Below are positions 14,920 to 23,196 of a stretch of DNA of 64,000 nucleotides, piece by piece. Position 1 is the stretch's first letter. Each line of letters begins with the position of its first letter. Both the position numbers and the translations under genes were made by a program. The stretch spans positions 5,525,001 to 5,589,000 of the forward strand of contig NZ_CP059322.2 of the NCBI RefSeq assembly GCF_013694245.2, given 5' to 3'. The notes under the pieces were generated by a model. It did not search any database and had not been told where the DNA came from. It saw only the letters and a list, made by a program, of their open reading frames with translations. The DNA comes from Micromonospora ferruginea (lineage in GTDB: Bacteria; Actinomycetota; Actinomycetes; Mycobacteriales; Micromonosporaceae).

Positions 14920-16556
14920 AGGCGCAGCGACTCCGGGGTGTGCAGCCGGAGCATGGTGGTGCCGACGTCGCGGGGCAGGCGACGGCGGCTGGCCATCGAC
15001 ACCACCACCATCACGGTGAACGCCAGCGGCACCGTCCACGCGGCCGGCTGGGTGGTCAGCGTCGCCGGCCACCCGCTCAGCGGCGGCCCGAGCACGGTGA
15101 GCAGTACCGCGCCGATCGCCGCGCCGCCGCCGACCAGCACCCCGGCGGCAGCGCCCAGGTCGGTCAGGCCGCGCCACCAGATGCCGAGCACCAGCAGCGG
15201 GCAGAAGCTCGACGCGGCGACCGCGAACGCCAGCCCCACCACCTGCGACACGTCCAGCCCGGAGACGTTCAACGCGAGCACCGCCGGCACCGCGCCGGCG
15301 ATCACCGTGGCGAGCCGGAAGCCGCGCACCGAGCCGCGGCCCAGCACATCCGTGGAGATCACCCCGGCCACGCTGGTGAGCAGGCCGGACGAGGTGGAGA
15401 GGAAGGCCGCGAACGCCCCGGCGGCGACCAGCGCGGCGAGCAGCCGGCCGGTCACGCCGTCGCCGAGCGCCGCGCCGGGCAGCAGCACCACCACCGCGTC
15501 GGTCTGGCCGGTGACCAGCAGTTGCGGGGTGTAGATGCGGCCCAGCACGCCGTAGATCGTGGGCAGCAGGTAGAAGACGCCGACCAGGGCCAGCACCACG
15601 AGCGTGGTGCGCCGGGCGGCGGCGCCGTCGGGGTTGGTGTAGAAGCGCACCAGCACGTGCGGCAACCCCATGGTGCCCAGGAACGTGGCCAGGATCAGCG
15701 AGTACGTCGCGAACAGGCTCCGGTCGTCGTCGCCGGCGGTGTCCGGCAGCAGCCAGTCGGTGGCGGCGATGGCCGCGCCGGACACCTCCGGCACCGGGTC
15801 GCCGGCGGCGAAGTCGAGGCGATCGCCGGGGCGTACCTCCCGGACGTCGCCGTCGGGCAGGGTGAGCGTGGCACGGTGCTCGACCACCACGGTGGTGGCG
15901 GTCCGGAACGCCGGCCCGTCGGGCGGCGTCACCGCCGGGCGGGCGTCGGCCTGCCACTGCAGGGCCAGGAAGATCGCGGGTACGGCGAGCGCGGTGAGCT
16001 TCAACCAGTATTGGAACGCCTGCACGAAGGTGATCGCCCGCATCCCGCCCAGCGCCACGTTGGCGGTCACCACCACGGCCACCAGCAGCGCACCGACCGG
16101 GTAGGGCGAGCCGGTCAGCGTGGCCAGCGTCAGGCCGGCGCCCTGCAACTGCGGCACCAGGTAGAGCCAGCCGATGAAGATCACGAAGACGGTGGCGAGC
16201 GTGCGCAGCCGGCGCGAGCCGAGCCGCACCTCGCAGAAGTCGGGCAGGGTGAACGCGCCGGAGCGGCGCAGCGGCGCGGCCACGAACAGCAGCAACGCCA
16301 GGTAGCCGGCGGCGAAGCCGACCGGGTACCAGAGCACGTCCACGCCGTACTTGAGGATCAGACCGGCCACGCCGAGGAAGCTCGCCGCGGACAGGTATTC
16401 CCCGCCGATCGCGGCCGCGTTCCAGGTCGGGCTGACCGCCCGGGACGCCACCAGGAAGTCGGAGGTGGTGCGGGCCAGGCGCAGCCCGTAGAAGCCGATG
16501 CCGACGGTGACCAGGGTGACCGCGACGATCGCCGGGACCACGTAGCCGTTGCCCAT
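14916..16556 (-). CDS. Sodium:solute symporter, ActP-like
   Basis: 546 aa SSS-family transporter with about 13 membrane helices and the family patterns TSDFLVASRAVSPTWNAAA, IGGEYLSAASFLGVAGL and PHVLVRFYTNPDGAAARR. A non-membrane insertion of about 80 residues (WQADARPAV to DTAGDDD) carries a charged extracytoplasmic segment, as in other ActP-like proteins. It follows a DUF485-like gene with a TGATG overlap, repeating the arrangement at 4574-6593. The LytS/LytT pair just upstream suggests a sensed carboxylate such as acetate, propionate or pyruvate. Substrate is inferred. Confidence 0.88.
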   Translation of the reverse strand: MGNGYVVPAIVAVTLVTVGIGFYGLRLARTTSDFLVASRAVSPTWNAAAIGGEYLSAASFLGVAGLILKYGVDVLWYPVGFAAGYLALLLFVAAPLRRSGAFTLPDFCEVRLGSRRLRTLATVFVIFIGWLYLVPQLQGAGLTLATLTGSPYPVGALLVAVVVTANVALGGMRAITFVQAFQYWLKLTALAVPAIFLALQWQADARPAVTPPDGPAFRTATTVVVEHRATLTLPDGDVREVRPGDRLDFAAGDPVPEVSGAAIAATDWLLPDTAGDDDRSLFATYSLILATFLGTMGLPHVLVRFYTNPDGAAARRTTLVVLALVGVFYLLPTIYGVLGRIYTPQLLVTGQTDAVVVLLPGAALGDGVTGRLLAALVAAGAFAAFLSTSSGLLTSVAGVISTDVLGRGSVRGFRLATVIAGAVPAVLALNVSGLDVSQVVGLAFAVAASSFCPLLVLGIWWRGLTDLGAAAGVLVGGGAAIGAVLLTVLGPPLSGWPATLTTQPAAWTVPLAFTVMVVVSMASRRRLPRDVGTTMLRLHTPESLRL

Positions 16557-16990
16557 CAGCGCTCCGGCCGCTGGACCAGGTCGACGAAGTCCTGCTCGTT
16601 GCGTTCCGCGAGCCGCACGTAGGCCCAGCCGACGACGATCAGGAACGGGAAGGCGGCCACTCCGAGCAGCAGCCACGGCAGGTTGACCCCGAACATGGTG
16701 ACCCGGCCGACCGTGGGCGCGATGGCGAACAGCCACGGCAGCCCGCCCAGCCCGATCAGCACCAGCAGGCTGAGCCGCAGGGCGAGCGAGAGCTGGGCGC
16801 GCATCAGTCCCTGCACCAGCGTCTCGCCGACCCGGGTCTGCTGGGCCAGCTCGGAACGGGTGCGGTCGGCCCGGTTGCCGGTGCGGGAGACCTCGGCCAG
16901 CACGATCCGGGTCCGCTGCGGGGGCGTGCGCGGGCCGGGGGCCGCCTCCACGGGCCGACCCGCCGCCTGCGACTCCTCGGCTGCGGTCAT
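16556..16990 (-). CDS. DUF485-like small membrane protein
   Basis: 144 aa. A polar N-terminal half is followed by two membrane segments (about 76-92 and 104-124) and the tail VRLAERNEQDFVDLVQ. Position, TGATG overlap with the symporter and the two-helix plan match the DUF485 partners of acetate transporters, although sequence similarity to the copy at 6225-6593 is low. Likely accessory subunit of the symporter. Confidence 0.8.
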   Translation of the reverse strand: MTAAEESQAAGRPVEAAPGPRTPPQRTRIVLAEVSRTGNRADRTRSELAQQTRVGETLVQGLMRAQLSLALRLSLLVLIGLGGLPWLFAIAPTVGRVTMFGVNLPWLLLGVAAFPFLIVVGWAYVRLAERNEQDFVDLVQRPER

Positions 16991-17042
16991 CCCCGGCAGT
17001 CTCGCCTGCCCGGCGCGAATGTCAAGCGCAGCGCGGACGCCC

Positions 17043-17115
17043 TGTGCACAACCTGTGGATAACCGGCCACACCTGTGGACAACCCGGTGGATGAGCGTGG
17101 AGTCGTTGTGGACGA
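17043..17115. promoter_or_regulatory. Cluster of four DnaA-box-like sites
   Basis: Read on the minus strand, TTGTGCACA (17043-17051), TTATCCACA (17054-17062), TTGTCCACA (17074-17082) and TCGTCCACA (17107-17115) all point the same way. The last three fit the actinobacterial DnaA-box consensus YYRTCCACA; the first has one mismatch. Starts are 11, 20 and 33 nt apart, close to whole helical turns. They occupy the 139-nt gap between the DUF485-like and LytT genes. Candidate DnaA-titration or DnaA-controlled promoter region. Confidence 0.6.
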
Positions 17116-17129
17116 CCGCACGTCGGGTT

Positions 17130-17897
17130 TCAGCGACCCCAGTCCTGCTTGGCGGCGCGCACCAGTTTGTCCTTCAGCTCCCGGGTGTGCCGGCGGCTCA
17201 CCGGCAGCTCGGTCCCGTCGATCACCACCACGTAGCCGGAGTTGACCAGCCGCAGCTCGGCGATGAGCCGCAACTGCACCAGATAGGACCGGTGGACCCG
17301 GACGAAACCCGCGTCCGCCCACCGCTCGGCGAGCGTCGCCAGCGAGACCCGGACCAGGTGCGAGCCCTCCGCGGTGTGCAACCGGGCGTAGTCGCCCTGC
17401 GCCTCCACCCACCGCACCGCCGAGCGGGGCAGCATCCGGGTGGTGCCGGCCAGCTCGACCGGGATGGTGGGATCCTCCTCCGCCCGGGCCAGCGCGGCCG
17501 GATGCGACGGCACCACCCGGGACCCCATCACCCGGCGCAGCGACTCGGCCAGCCGCTCGGCGCGCACCGGCTTGCGCACGTAGTCCGTGGCGCCCAGGTC
17601 GAACGCGTCCACTGCGCCGTCGTCGTACGCGGTGACGAACACGATCGCCGGCGGCCGGGCGAACCGGCGCAGCACCCGGGCCAGCTCCATGCCGTCCAGG
17701 CCGGGCATCCGGATGTCGAGGAAGACCACGTCCACGTCGTCGTCGCGGAGCACCCGCAGCGCCTCGGTGGCGTCGCCGGCCGTGTGCAGCCGGGCCACCC
17801 GGGGGTCGGCGCGCAGGTGGTAGGCCAGCTCGTCCAGGGCCGGCGGCTCGTCGTCCACCGCCAGCACCCGCAGGAAACCGGTGCCGGAGATCGTCAT
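17130..17897 (-). CDS. LytTR-type response regulator
   Basis: 255 aa. Receiver domain 8-122 with acidic pocket D15/D16, phosphoacceptor D61 (VVFLDIRMPG), T89 and K109. LytTR DNA-binding domain at about 150-252 with VRWVEAQGDYARLHT, FVRVHRSYLVQ and ELPVSRRHTRELK. Its start overlaps the kinase gene by 4 nt (ATGA), so the two are translated together. Its likely target is the adjacent symporter operon, as in other LytS/LytT-transporter modules. The DnaA-box-like cluster lies directly downstream, in front of that operon. Confidence 0.93.
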   Translation of the reverse strand: MTISGTGFLRVLAVDDEPPALDELAYHLRADPRVARLHTAGDATEALRVLRDDDVDVVFLDIRMPGLDGMELARVLRRFARPPAIVFVTAYDDGAVDAFDLGATDYVRKPVRAERLAESLRRVMGSRVVPSHPAALARAEEDPTIPVELAGTTRMLPRSAVRWVEAQGDYARLHTAEGSHLVRVSLATLAERWADAGFVRVHRSYLVQLRLIAELRLVNSGYVVVIDGTELPVSRRHTRELKDKLVRAAKQDWGR

Positions 17898-19117
17898 GAG
17901 GAGACCCGGACGCCGGGATGGAACTTCGGCACCCGCATGCTGACCTTCGTACCCGAACCCAGGCCGGTCTCGACGACCAGGCCGAACCGGTCCCCGAACG
18001 CCGACCGCAACCGCTCGTCGACGTTGGAGAGGCCGACGTGCTGCCCCGGGTCGTCGGTCGGGTCGCTGCCGACGCCGGACACCTCCGCGATGCCCGCGGT
18101 CAGCGTGGTCGGATCCATCCCCACTCCGTCGTCCTCCACCATGATGTGACACTCGGCGCCCGCGTCCCGGGCCTCGATGCTCACCATGCCGGTGCCCGGC
18201 TTGCGGGACAACCCGTGCCGGACCGCGTTCTCGACCAACGGCTGGAGGCACAGGAACGGCAGCGTCACCGGCAGCACCTCCGGGGCGATCTGCAGGCGCA
18301 CCTGGAGCCGCTCGCCGAACCGGGCCCGCTCGATGGTCAGGTAACGGTCGATCGAGCGCAGCTCCTCGGCCAGCGTGGTGAACTCGCCGTGCGCCCGGAA
18401 CGAGTAGCGGGTGAACTCGGCGAACTCCAGGATCAGCTCGCGGGCCCGCTCCGGGTCGGTGCGCACGAACGAGCCGATCGCGGTGAGCGCGTTGTAGATG
18501 AAGTGCGGGCTGATCTGCGCGCGCAGCGCGCGCACCTCGGCCCGGGCCAGCCGCTCCCGCGACGAGTCCAGCTCGGCCAGGGCGAGCTGGTCACCGGCCC
18601 AGTGCGCGGTCTCCAGCGTCGCCTGCACCAGGCCCGGCGCGGGTCGCTCGTCGGCCACCGCCACCAGCGCGCCGACCACCCGGCCGTCCGCGCTCAGCGG
18701 TGCCACCACCGCGCCGCGTACCGGGCAGTCGACCAGGTCGCAGTGCAGTTCCGACTCCTGGAGCACGGTCGAGCGCCCGCTGTCGGCCACCCGCCGCGCC
18801 GCCGCGACCAGTTGGTCGCCGTGGTGCGCGCCGCTCCCGTCGACGGCAAGCAGCACGTCCCGGTCCGTCAGCGCCAACCCGGCCGCGCCCACCAGGGCCC
18901 GCAGATGGCGTACGGCCTTCGCCGCGCCCGCCGCGCTCAGGCCGGCCCGCAGCGGCTCGGCGGCCAGGCCGGCGGTGTGCAGCACCTCGTAGGTGGCACG
19001 TTGGGTCGCGGTGGCGATGCCCCGGCGGGCCCGCAGCCGCAGCACCGCCCAGAGCGCCGCGGCCAGCGCGGTGACCAGCGAGACGACCGCGAAGACCGCC
19101 GAGAGGTTGGCACCCAC
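17894..19117 (-). CDS. LytS-type sensor histidine kinase
   Basis: 407 aa. A single N-terminal membrane helix (about 5-27) is followed by a GAF-like cytoplasmic region and a His_kinase domain. It has the LytS-type phosphoacceptor H205 in QISPHFIYNALTAIGS, N-box LQPLVENAVRHGLSRK and G-box VEDDGVGMD plus HVGLSNVDERL. The GAF-like part includes a CDLVDCPVRGAVVAPL segment whose two cysteines could respond to redox or metals. With only one helix, it probably senses a cytoplasmic signal rather than an external ligand. The GTG start is 7 nt after a TAGCCT box that overlaps the stop codon of the preceding sugar-transferase gene. Confidence 0.93.
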   Translation of the reverse strand: MGANLSAVFAVVSLVTALAAALWAVLRLRARRGIATATQRATYEVLHTAGLAAEPLRAGLSAAGAAKAVRHLRALVGAAGLALTDRDVLLAVDGSGAHHGDQLVAAARRVADSGRSTVLQESELHCDLVDCPVRGAVVAPLSADGRVVGALVAVADERPAPGLVQATLETAHWAGDQLALAELDSSRERLARAEVRALRAQISPHFIYNALTAIGSFVRTDPERARELILEFAEFTRYSFRAHGEFTTLAEELRSIDRYLTIERARFGERLQVRLQIAPEVLPVTLPFLCLQPLVENAVRHGLSRKPGTGMVSIEARDAGAECHIMVEDDGVGMDPTTLTAGIAEVSGVGSDPTDDPGQHVGLSNVDERLRSAFGDRFGLVVETGLGSGTKVSMRVPKFHPGVRVSS

Positions 19118-19124
19118 CCCGCGA

Positions 19125-19130
19125 AGGCTA
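19125..19130 (-). promoter_or_regulatory. -10 box of lytS-lytT, overlapping upstream stop codon
   Basis: TAGCCT on the minus strand, 7 nt before GTG 19117. Its TAG is also the stop codon of the sugar transferase (19128-19130), so promoter and stop are superimposed. Confidence 0.45.
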
Positions 19131-20684
19131 GTACGCGCCCTTGCTGGCGAGCACCACCCCGACGGTCCGCCACAGGATGCTCAGGTCGTACGCCAGCGAC
19201 CAGTTGTCGACGTAGTAGAGGTCGAGCCGGACCGCCTCGTCCCAGGAGAGGTCGGAGCGGCCGGAAACCTGCCACAGCCCGGTCATGCCCGGCCGCACCA
19301 GCAGCCGGCGCCGGACGTCACCCAGGAAGTCGCCGTCGTCGGCGGGCAGCGGGCGCGGGCCGACGAGCGACATCTCACCCCACAGCACGTTGATCAACTG
19401 GGGCAGCTCGTCCAGCGACGACGCCCGCAGGAAGCGGCCCACCGGGAAGACCCGGGGGTCCTGCTTCATCTTGAACATCATGCCGTCGGTCTCGTTCTGG
19501 TCGACCAGGCCGGCCAGTCGCTCCTCGGCGTCCACGTACATGGTGCGGAACTTCCAGACCCGGAAGGTGCGCCCCTCGTGCCCGACCCGGGACTGGCGGA
19601 AGAACACCGGGCCGGGGTCGGAGATGCGGATGGCGAGCGCGACGGCCAGGAAGAGCGGGGAGAGCAGCAGCAGCCCCAGCCCGGACGCGACCCGGTCCAT
19701 CAGGCTCTTGAGCAGCAGCGCCGGGCCGGAGAGCGTCGGCTCCTCGACGTGCAGCAGCGGCAGGCCCTCGATCGGGCGGATGTGCACCCGGGGGCCGGCG
19801 ATGTCGGTGAGCTGCGGCGCGACCACCAGGTCGACGCCGGAGCCCTCCAGTTGCCAGGCCAGCCGCCGCAGCTCACCCGGCTCGGCGCTGGCCGAGCCGC
19901 AGACCGCGATGGTGTCCCCGCCGACCTCGCGGACCAGGGCCAGCACGTCACGACCGGCGTAGACCGGGACCGGGGTCTCCAGGCCGCGGGCCGCCGCGTA
20001 CCCGTCGGTCAGGTGGATGGCCACCGGCACCAGACCGACGCCCGGGTTGCGGGTGACCGTGGTGAAGACCTCCAGGCACTCCGGCAGCGTGCCGACCAGG
20101 ACCATCCGGTGCCCGGCCTGCCCGATCCGGCGGCGCAGCGCGTGCAGGCTGCCCCGCGCGATCATCCGGCCGAGCAGGATCAGCATCAGGGCGCCGAGCA
20201 GTGCGAAGCCGACCGTCCACCGGGACAGCGACGTCACCGTGGCGAAGGCCAGGAACGACACGGTGGCGGCGACCGCCACGCCGGAGCGGATCACCCGCTT
20301 GTACTCGTCCGGGCCGAGGCCCAGGTAGCGCCGGTCGTACGCCCGGTTGCCCCAGAGGATGAGCACCCAGCCGAGCGGCAGCAGCAGGAACGCCACCGTG
20401 TAGAACCACACCTGCGGCGAGTTCTTGAAGCCGGAGTCGGCCTGCTCGAAGATCTGCACGGCCAGGAAGCTGGCCAGGGCCGCCGCCCCGAAATCGAGCA
20501 GCAGCAGGATCGCGATGTAGGGGCGGTGCCAGCGGGAGACCCGACGCCGGGCGCGAGCCCACCCCGACCGGGGTACGCCGTTGTGGGACGGCGGTGTCGG
20601 CGGCTGGATCTCAAAGCTGTCGACGTGCCGCACGCTCTTGCTCCGGCCTGTGTCGGTTACCGGGCGCTGGAGGCTTGTCGTCAC
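19128..20684 (-). CDS. Polyprenyl glycosylphosphotransferase (initiating sugar transferase)
   Basis: 518 aa. A cytoplasmic N-terminus is followed by four membrane helices (about 52-180), a CoA-binding-like Rossmann region, and a C-terminal bacterial sugar transferase domain (about 320-518). That domain has FFRQSRVGHEGRTFRVWKFR, RFLRASSLDELPQLINVLWG, EMSLVGPRPLPAD and the terminal RPGMTGLWQVSGRSDLSWDE. This is the WbaP/CpsE-type enzyme that loads the first sugar-1-phosphate onto undecaprenyl phosphate. It is the obvious initiating enzyme for the polysaccharide genes at 31.7-45.3 kb. A GTG start at 20684 is the first suitable codon. Confidence 0.93.
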   Translation of the reverse strand: MTTSLQRPVTDTGRSKSVRHVDSFEIQPPTPPSHNGVPRSGWARARRRVSRWHRPYIAILLLLDFGAAALASFLAVQIFEQADSGFKNSPQVWFYTVAFLLLPLGWVLILWGNRAYDRRYLGLGPDEYKRVIRSGVAVAATVSFLAFATVTSLSRWTVGFALLGALMLILLGRMIARGSLHALRRRIGQAGHRMVLVGTLPECLEVFTTVTRNPGVGLVPVAIHLTDGYAAARGLETPVPVYAGRDVLALVREVGGDTIAVCGSASAEPGELRRLAWQLEGSGVDLVVAPQLTDIAGPRVHIRPIEGLPLLHVEEPTLSGPALLLKSLMDRVASGLGLLLLSPLFLAVALAIRISDPGPVFFRQSRVGHEGRTFRVWKFRTMYVDAEERLAGLVDQNETDGMMFKMKQDPRVFPVGRFLRASSLDELPQLINVLWGEMSLVGPRPLPADDGDFLGDVRRRLLVRPGMTGLWQVSGRSDLSWDEAVRLDLYYVDNWSLAYDLSILWRTVGVVLASKGAY

Positions 20685-20819
20685 CTCAACCCATGTCCTC
20701 CCGCATGACCCGTGCCCTCACTCGCCGTGAGGACCCGGGTCGCTCACCGTTCCAGTCTCCCACGCGTTCGGGTGGGATCTGGCCGGCTCCCAGTCAGTTG
20801 TGAAGCCGGGGACCGAGCC

Positions 20820-20825
20820 ACTATA
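20820..20825 (-). promoter_or_regulatory. -10-like box upstream of sugar transferase
   Basis: TATAGT on the minus strand in the 230-nt gap 20685-20914, an unusually AT-rich hexamer for this genome. It would give a 5' untranslated region of about 130 nt. No matching -35 is obvious. Confidence 0.3.
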
Positions 20826-20914
20826 CCGATGGATGGCGGCTCGGGTAGAGCCGCCGAGTGGGACCTTCCGCGATCCCGGGACGATTCCGCTCAGTAACCG
20901 GCCGGTGCGATTAC

Positions 20915-21775
20915 TCACCGTACGAGTCGGGACAACCTTCGGTCAGCCAGCGGCTTGCCGCCGGTCTGGCAGGTCGGGCAGTACTGGAGGCTGGAGTCGG
21001 CGAACGACACCTCCCGCACCGTGTCGCCACAGACCGGACACGGCAGGCCCTTCCGGGCGTGCACCTTGAGGCCCGAGCGCTTCTCGCCCTTCAGCTCCGC
21101 GGCCCGCTGCCCCATCGACCGCCGGACCGCGTCGCCGAGCACCGTCCGGGTCGCCGCGTGCAGGCCGGCGAGCTGCTCGTCGGTGAGCCGGTCGGTGATC
21201 GCGAACGGGGAGAGCCGCGCCGCGTGCAGGATCTCGTCCGAGTACGCGTTGCCCACGCCGGCCAGCACCGACTGGTCGGTCAGCACACCCTTGACCTGGC
21301 CCCGGCGGCTGCGCAGCCGCTCGGTGAACGTGGGCAGGTCGGCCGCCAGCGCGTCCGGGCCCAGCTTCGCCACGCCCGGCACCAGGGCCGGGTCGGTGAC
21401 CAGATAGGCGGCCAGCTTCTTCTGGGTGCCGGCCTCGGTCAGGTCGAACCCGGAGCCGTCGTCGAGGCGCAGCCGCACCGCGATCGGCCCCTTGCCGGGC
21501 CGCAGCGGGGTCGCCGACCCGAATGCCTCCCGGTAGTGCAGCCAGCCCGCGCGGGCCAGGTGCACCACCAGGTGCAGGTCGTCGCCGAACCGGACGTCCA
21601 GGAACTTTCCGTACCGGCCGGCGCCGGTCACCGTCCGGCCGGCCACCGCGCTCGGCGGCGGGTCGTACGTCTTCAGCGCGTTGATCGAGGCCACCTCGAA
21701 CCGCTCGACGCGCCGGCCGACCGCCCGCTCGCGCAGGTAACCGGCGAGCGCTTCCACCTCCGGTAGTTCAGGCAC
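20915..21775 (-). CDS. Fpg/Nei family DNA glycosylase
   Basis: 286 aa base-excision repair enzyme. Removal of the initiator residue exposes the catalytic proline in PELPEVEAL. Other landmarks are GRYGKFLDVRF with the conserved lysine, SVLAGVGNAYSDEILHAARL (H2TH region), and a C-terminal zinc finger with CPVC and CPTC pairs around VSFADSSLQY. It excises oxidised bases such as 8-oxoguanine or pyrimidine lesions and cleaves the backbone. GTG 21775 is fixed by the required Pro2 and lies 6 nt after a TACCGT box, so the mRNA is probably leaderless. Divergent from the GT4 gene. Confidence 0.94.
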   Translation of the reverse strand: MPELPEVEALAGYLRERAVGRRVERFEVASINALKTYDPPPSAVAGRTVTGAGRYGKFLDVRFGDDLHLVVHLARAGWLHYREAFGSATPLRPGKGPIAVRLRLDDGSGFDLTEAGTQKKLAAYLVTDPALVPGVAKLGPDALAADLPTFTERLRSRRGQVKGVLTDQSVLAGVGNAYSDEILHAARLSPFAITDRLTDEQLAGLHAATRTVLGDAVRRSMGQRAAELKGEKRSGLKVHARKGLPCPVCGDTVREVSFADSSLQYCPTCQTGGKPLADRRLSRLVR

Positions 21776-21781
21776 GGGACA

Positions 21782-21787
21782 ACGGTA
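21782..21787 (-). promoter_or_regulatory. -10 box of DNA glycosylase gene
   Basis: TACCGT on the minus strand, 6 nt before GTG 21775. The start is independently fixed by the catalytic Pro2, which makes this a good test case for leaderless initiation here. Confidence 0.55.
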
Positions 21788-21813
21788 GCCTTCTTTCCCG
21801 TGAGCGCGAGGAA

Positions 21814-21855
21814 TGAGCTTGCGAGTCCCGCAGTCGCGAACGAAGGGCAAGCTCA
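21814..21855 (+). repeat. Inverted repeat abutting GT4 start codon
   Basis: TGAGCTTGC (21814-21822) pairs perfectly with GCAAGCTCA (21847-21855). The 3' arm ends at the base before the GTG at 21856 and covers any ribosome binding site, so the stem could limit translation. Confidence 0.5.
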
Positions 21856-23106
21856 GTGAGAATCGTGGTGGCGCACAACCGGTACCGGGAAGCCCAGCCG
21901 TCCGGTGAGAACACCATCGTCGACGCGGAGATCGCCCAGCTCACCGCGGCGGGCGTGGAGGTGCTGCCGTTCCTGCGCAGCTCCGACGAGATCCCGTCGA
22001 TGTCGAAGGCGGCCAAGGCGCTGCTGCCGATCTCGCCGATCTGGGCCCCGAAGGCCCAGCACGACCTCGACCGCCTGCTGGTCGAGCACCGGCCGGACGT
22101 GCTGCACCTGCACAACCCGTACCCTCTGCTCTCGCCCTGGGTGGTGCGGACCGCGCACAAGCGCGGCGTGCCGGTGGTGCAGACGGTGCACAACTACCGG
22201 CAGGTCTGCTCCTCCGGCCTCTACTTCCGCGACGGCGTGATCTGCCAGGAATGCCGCGGTCGCGCGCTGGGCGTGCCGGCGATCGTGCACCGGTGCTACC
22301 GCGACTCCCGCGCGCAGAGCGCGCTGATGGCCACCACGCTCGCCGTGCACCGCCCGACCTGGCGGTCGGTGGACCGCTACATCGCGTTGACCACGGCGGT
22401 GGCTGATCATCTGCGCGACTACGGCATCCCGGACGAGCGGATCGTGGTCAAGCCGAACGCGGTGCCCGACCCGGGCATGCCGGTGCCGCCCGGGAACGGC
22501 TTCCTGTTCATGGGCCGGCTCAGCCCGGAGAAGGGGCTGGACCTGCTGCTCTCGGCGTGGCGGCGGCATCCGGTGGGCACGCTCGGCCCGCTGCGGATCG
22601 CCGGGGACGGCGAGCTGCGACCGCTGGCCGAGGCGGCCGCCGCCGAGCGGCCCGACGTGATCTACCTGGGCCAGCTCGACCGCCCTGGGGTACGCGCCGC
22701 GCTCGCCGACAGCGCCGTGGTGCTGGCCACGTCCACCTGGCACGACGTGCTGCCCACCGTGATCATCGAGGCGCTGGCCGCCGGCCGGCCGGTGCTCGGC
22801 ACCGCGCTCGGCGGCATCCCGTACCTGGTCGGCGCGGACTCCCCGCGCGAGCCCGCCGGCACCGGCCCGGCCGAGGTGGCGACCGCCGCGCCCGGCGAAG
22901 GGCACGTCCCGTTGCCGGTCGGGGTGCAGCGCGGCGAGGCCGGCTGGGTGGTGGCGCCCGAGGTCGACGCGCTGGCCGCCGCGCTGCCGCTGGCCTCGTC
23001 CGAGGCGTCCACGCTGGCCGGGGCGGCGAGGAGCCGCTACGAGCGCACGTTCCACCCCGACGTGATCACCAAGCGCCTGATCGACATCTACACCTCCCTG
23101 TCCTGA
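21856..23106 (+). CDS. Glycosyltransferase family 4
   Basis: 416 aa GT-B glycosyltransferase. The N-terminal domain begins VVAHNRYREAQPSGENT; the C-terminal domain has FLFMGRLSPEKGLDLLLSAW, GDGELRPLAEAAA, and the nucleotide-sugar site TWHDVLPTVIIEALAAGRPV with its EALAAG motif. Retaining transfer from a nucleotide sugar is expected, most likely for the nearby polysaccharide. A small insertion rich in Ala/Gly (about 330-360) is seen near the end. The GTG start is followed at once by MRIVVAHN-like sequence typical of the family and is preceded by an inverted repeat. Confidence 0.93.
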   Translation: MRIVVAHNRYREAQPSGENTIVDAEIAQLTAAGVEVLPFLRSSDEIPSMSKAAKALLPISPIWAPKAQHDLDRLLVEHRPDVLHLHNPYPLLSPWVVRTAHKRGVPVVQTVHNYRQVCSSGLYFRDGVICQECRGRALGVPAIVHRCYRDSRAQSALMATTLAVHRPTWRSVDRYIALTTAVADHLRDYGIPDERIVVKPNAVPDPGMPVPPGNGFLFMGRLSPEKGLDLLLSAWRRHPVGTLGPLRIAGDGELRPLAEAAAAERPDVIYLGQLDRPGVRAALADSAVVLATSTWHDVLPTVIIEALAAGRPVLGTALGGIPYLVGADSPREPAGTGPAEVATAAPGEGHVPLPVGVQRGEAGWVVAPEVDALAAALPLASSEASTLAGAARSRYERTFHPDVITKRLIDIYTSLS

Positions 23107-23196
23107 CCGCCCTCCCCTGTGCGGCGCGGCCCACCCGACCGACGCGGAGCGGAAAGTGTCGGGTGATCGGCGCCGGTGCCGCCGCACGATGGGGGC

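Noticed and set aside
14391..16622. 743-codon plus-strand frame opposite the second symporter
   Set aside because: Low-complexity antisense shadow with no motif; the minus-strand symporter is unambiguous.
17043..17115. Chromosomal replication origin
   Set aside because: Only four boxes, no AT-rich unwinding region and no dnaA/dnaN neighbours; kept only as a DnaA-box cluster.
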